Assembly: GCA_019312685.1 (NCBI GenBank)
Contig: JAFDCR010000108.1
Span: 1-5,593 of the forward strand
Length of the DNA stretch: 5,593 nucleotides
From: Deltaproteobacteria bacterium
GTDB taxonomy: Bacteria > Desulfobacterota > Desulfobulbia > Desulfobulbales > BM004
Direction of reading: 5' to 3'
Of the stretch, positions 4,726 through 5,593 are shown one piece after another (within the stretch, counting starts at the first letter, position 1; every line of letters starts with the position of its first letter). Both the position numbers and the translations under genes were made by a program. The notes beneath the pieces were generated by a model. The model was not told the DNA's origin, did no database searches, and saw nothing but the letters and a program-made list of their open reading frames with translations.

Positions 4726-5391
4726 TTATTTCCAGACAATTCCCCGGCAGGGTATCGGATATGTTGTTTGGAATGGAGTGTCGGGCCACTCCTTCGTGCT
4801 GTCGAAACAGGTAATGACGCCAACCCCGTTCACCCAGAACCTGTGAGGATTCATCGGCTTGAACTCATGTCCCTTTGCCGGGTCCTCTCCTACCCGGACC
4901 TCGAAGTGCAGATGGGGAAAGCCGGCCAGCAGTCCGGACATGCCCAGGGTGCCGATCTGCTGCCCGCGTATTACCTTGTCTCCTTCTTTCACAAGACGTT
5001 TTTTGAGATGAAAATATCCGGTTCTGACATAAAGACCGTTTTCGTCCTGCCCATGATCTATTTTTATCCGCCGACCGGCAAAAGGTTCAAAATAAGAACT
5101 GATGACGGTTCCTGATGCAGCCGCTATCACGGGTGTACCGGAAGCGTGGAAAATATCTATCCCGTTATGGACACCGGATACGGATTCGCCGGGGGGAGCA
5201 GGTCTGAAACCCTGCGAAATGGATGGGGCGTCTGGAGGCATAAAGACGGCCCTACCGTCCTCCCCGACCGGTTTTGAGTCAGCTGAGACGTGGCCGTATT
5301 TATCTATAAACAGGCCCACGCAGCCGCTGAGCGTGAGTGCTGTCACCAGGCAGGGAACCAACTTTAAAATGATATTTCCCGCTCCCATCAT
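4726..5391 (-). CDS. M23 (LytM-type) metalloendopeptidase, lipoprotein
   Basis: A 221-residue peptidoglycan hydrolase-like protein of the M23 zinc peptidase family, which typically cuts peptide cross-bridges of murein or activates other wall hydrolases. Zinc ligands expected for an active enzyme are present: His75 and Asp79 in HNGID, and His162 in HLHFEV; the catalytic histidines would be His128 (GYFHL) and His160. The beta-rich core is recognisable in TPVIAAASGTVISS, IKIDHG, VKEGDKVIRGQQIGTLG. The N-terminus has a signal peptide with lipobox LSGC (Cys24) followed by Val, so an outer-membrane lipoprotein facing the periplasm is likely. There is no LysM or coiled-coil region, making it a compact version. 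A C-terminal extension (NPHRFWVNGVGVITCFD through YPIPC) has two Cys (195, 215) that could form a disulfide. Two adjacent ATGs (5391, 5388) could start it; the only purine-rich site, GGTGGGAT, is unusually far upstream (about 13 nt). Confidence 0.92.
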   Translation of the reverse strand: MMGAGNIILKLVPCLVTALTLSGCVGLFIDKYGHVSADSKPVGEDGRAVFMPPDAPSISQGFRPAPPGESVSGVHNGIDIFHASGTPVIAAASGTVISSYFEPFAGRRIKIDHGQDENGLYVRTGYFHLKKRLVKEGDKVIRGQQIGTLGMSGLLAGFPHLHFEVRVGEDPAKGHEFKPMNPHRFWVNGVGVITCFDSTKEWPDTPFQTTYPIPCRGIVWK

Positions 5392-5443
5392 ATATGTTTT
5401 TTAAATCCCACCGAAGCCCATAATCTGTTTTCTCAATGGGAAA

Positions 5444-5473
5444 AATGTATCCCGATTTATAACTTCAGGTCAA
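5444..5473 (-). promoter_or_regulatory. Sigma-70-like promoter candidate for the M23 gene
   Basis: On the minus strand TTGACC (5473-5468, 5 of 6) is followed after 18 bases by TACATT (5449-5444, 4 of 6). Transcription would begin near 5437, about 45 nt before the ATG at 5391. It lies in the region shared with the divergent + strand start at 5491, and its -35 box is next to that start's AAGGAG. Confidence 0.35.
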
Positions 5474-5490
5474 GAAGGAGATACTCTTAC

Positions 5491-5593
5491 ATGGTAATAA
5501 CACCAACCCTTACGAATAATGCCAGAGGGAGGTTGAAGATTTCCTCTTCAGGCTTTTTCTTTTTTGAAAAGTTAATATGTCGATTGGTAGTAG
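5491..5593 (+). CDS. Possible start of an unidentified + strand gene (3' end outside the window)
   Basis: ATG at 5491 is preceded by a strong AAGGAG (5475-5480) at ten bases, the best Shine-Dalgarno sequence in the window, and the frame stays open for 34 codons to the right edge. The visible residues begin MVITPTLTNNARGRLK and include a run of four Phe coded by a T-rich tract. I do not recognise the protein. The reading overlaps a hairpin with a T-rich tail, so it could instead be a short leader peptide before another gene; an alternative start, ATG 5577 in a different frame (MSIGS), would fit that. It is divergent from the M23 gene, 99 bp away. Confidence 0.4.
   Translation, partial: MVITPTLTNNARGRLKISSSGFFFFEKLICRLVV
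5521..5565 (+). terminator. Hairpin plus T-rich tract, terminator- or attenuator-like
   Basis: TGAAGA (5534-5539) pairs with TCTTCA (5545-5550) around TTTCC; GCC (5521-5523) can also pair with GGC (5551-5553) across a left bulge. Directly after comes TTTTTCTTTTTT (5554-5565), 11 of 12 T. The stem is AU-rich and modest in strength, but the tail is good. It lies about 30 bp inside the possible coding start at 5491, which is unusual for a terminator unless that start is a leader peptide. Confidence 0.35.

Noticed and set aside
4605..4823. Minus-strand open frame overlapping the end of the M23 gene
   Set aside because: It uses another frame of the M23 C-terminal coding region and spacer, with no good ribosome-binding site or recognisable composition.

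Overview
The window looks like a chromosomal segment from a Gram-negative bacterium. A deltaproteobacterial (Desulfobacterota-type) origin is my best guess. The evidence is a GAF-PilB/GspE fusion ATPase, a LapG-like periplasmic protease, a short lipoprotein M23 peptidase, a DUF2914 protein and AT-rich intergenic DNA filled with degenerate short tandem repeats. The assignment rests on family knowledge and gene combination, not on a phylogenetic marker. I see no rRNA, tRNA, CRISPR array, transposase or phage gene.

Layout, left to right. (1) The 3' end of a + strand gene ending in a DUF2914 domain (2-289). (2) A 144-bp AT-rich gap with a candidate promoter. (3) A 782-aa + strand type II secretion/type IV pilus ATPase with an N-terminal GAF domain (434-2782). 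(4) A 299-bp non-coding gap crowded with short repeats and dyads. (5) A minus-strand prepilin-like protein (3082-3531), convergent with the ATPase. (6) A second repeat-rich gap of 294 bp. (7) A minus-strand LapG-family cysteine protease, probably a lipoprotein (3826-4509). (8) A 216-bp gap with a consensus -10 box. (9) A minus-strand M23 endopeptidase lipoprotein (4726-5391). (10) A divergent intergenic region and the possible start of a + strand gene running off the right edge (5491 onward), overlapped by a hairpin followed by a T-rich tract.

Functional theme. The proteins fit the cell envelope: a motor ATPase and a pilin-like subunit for a type IV pilus or type II secretion machine, a protease of the family that releases surface adhesins, and a cell-wall hydrolase. 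They are spread over both strands with gaps of more than 200 bp, so they look like separate transcription units rather than one operon. No other pilus, secretion or Lap genes are visible.

The strongest unexplained structure is in the two gaps flanking the pilin gene. Each gap is bounded by facing arrays of one 8-bp repeat family (unit about AGGGTTCA on one side, its reverse complement on the other). The right-hand pair forms a 40-bp inverted repeat in register (31 of 40 positions). The left gap also holds three copies of a 12-bp word arranged so that the middle, inverted copy could pair with either neighbour. I find no clear case for a wholly new biological system; the repeat cassettes and the GAF-ATPase are the best leads.
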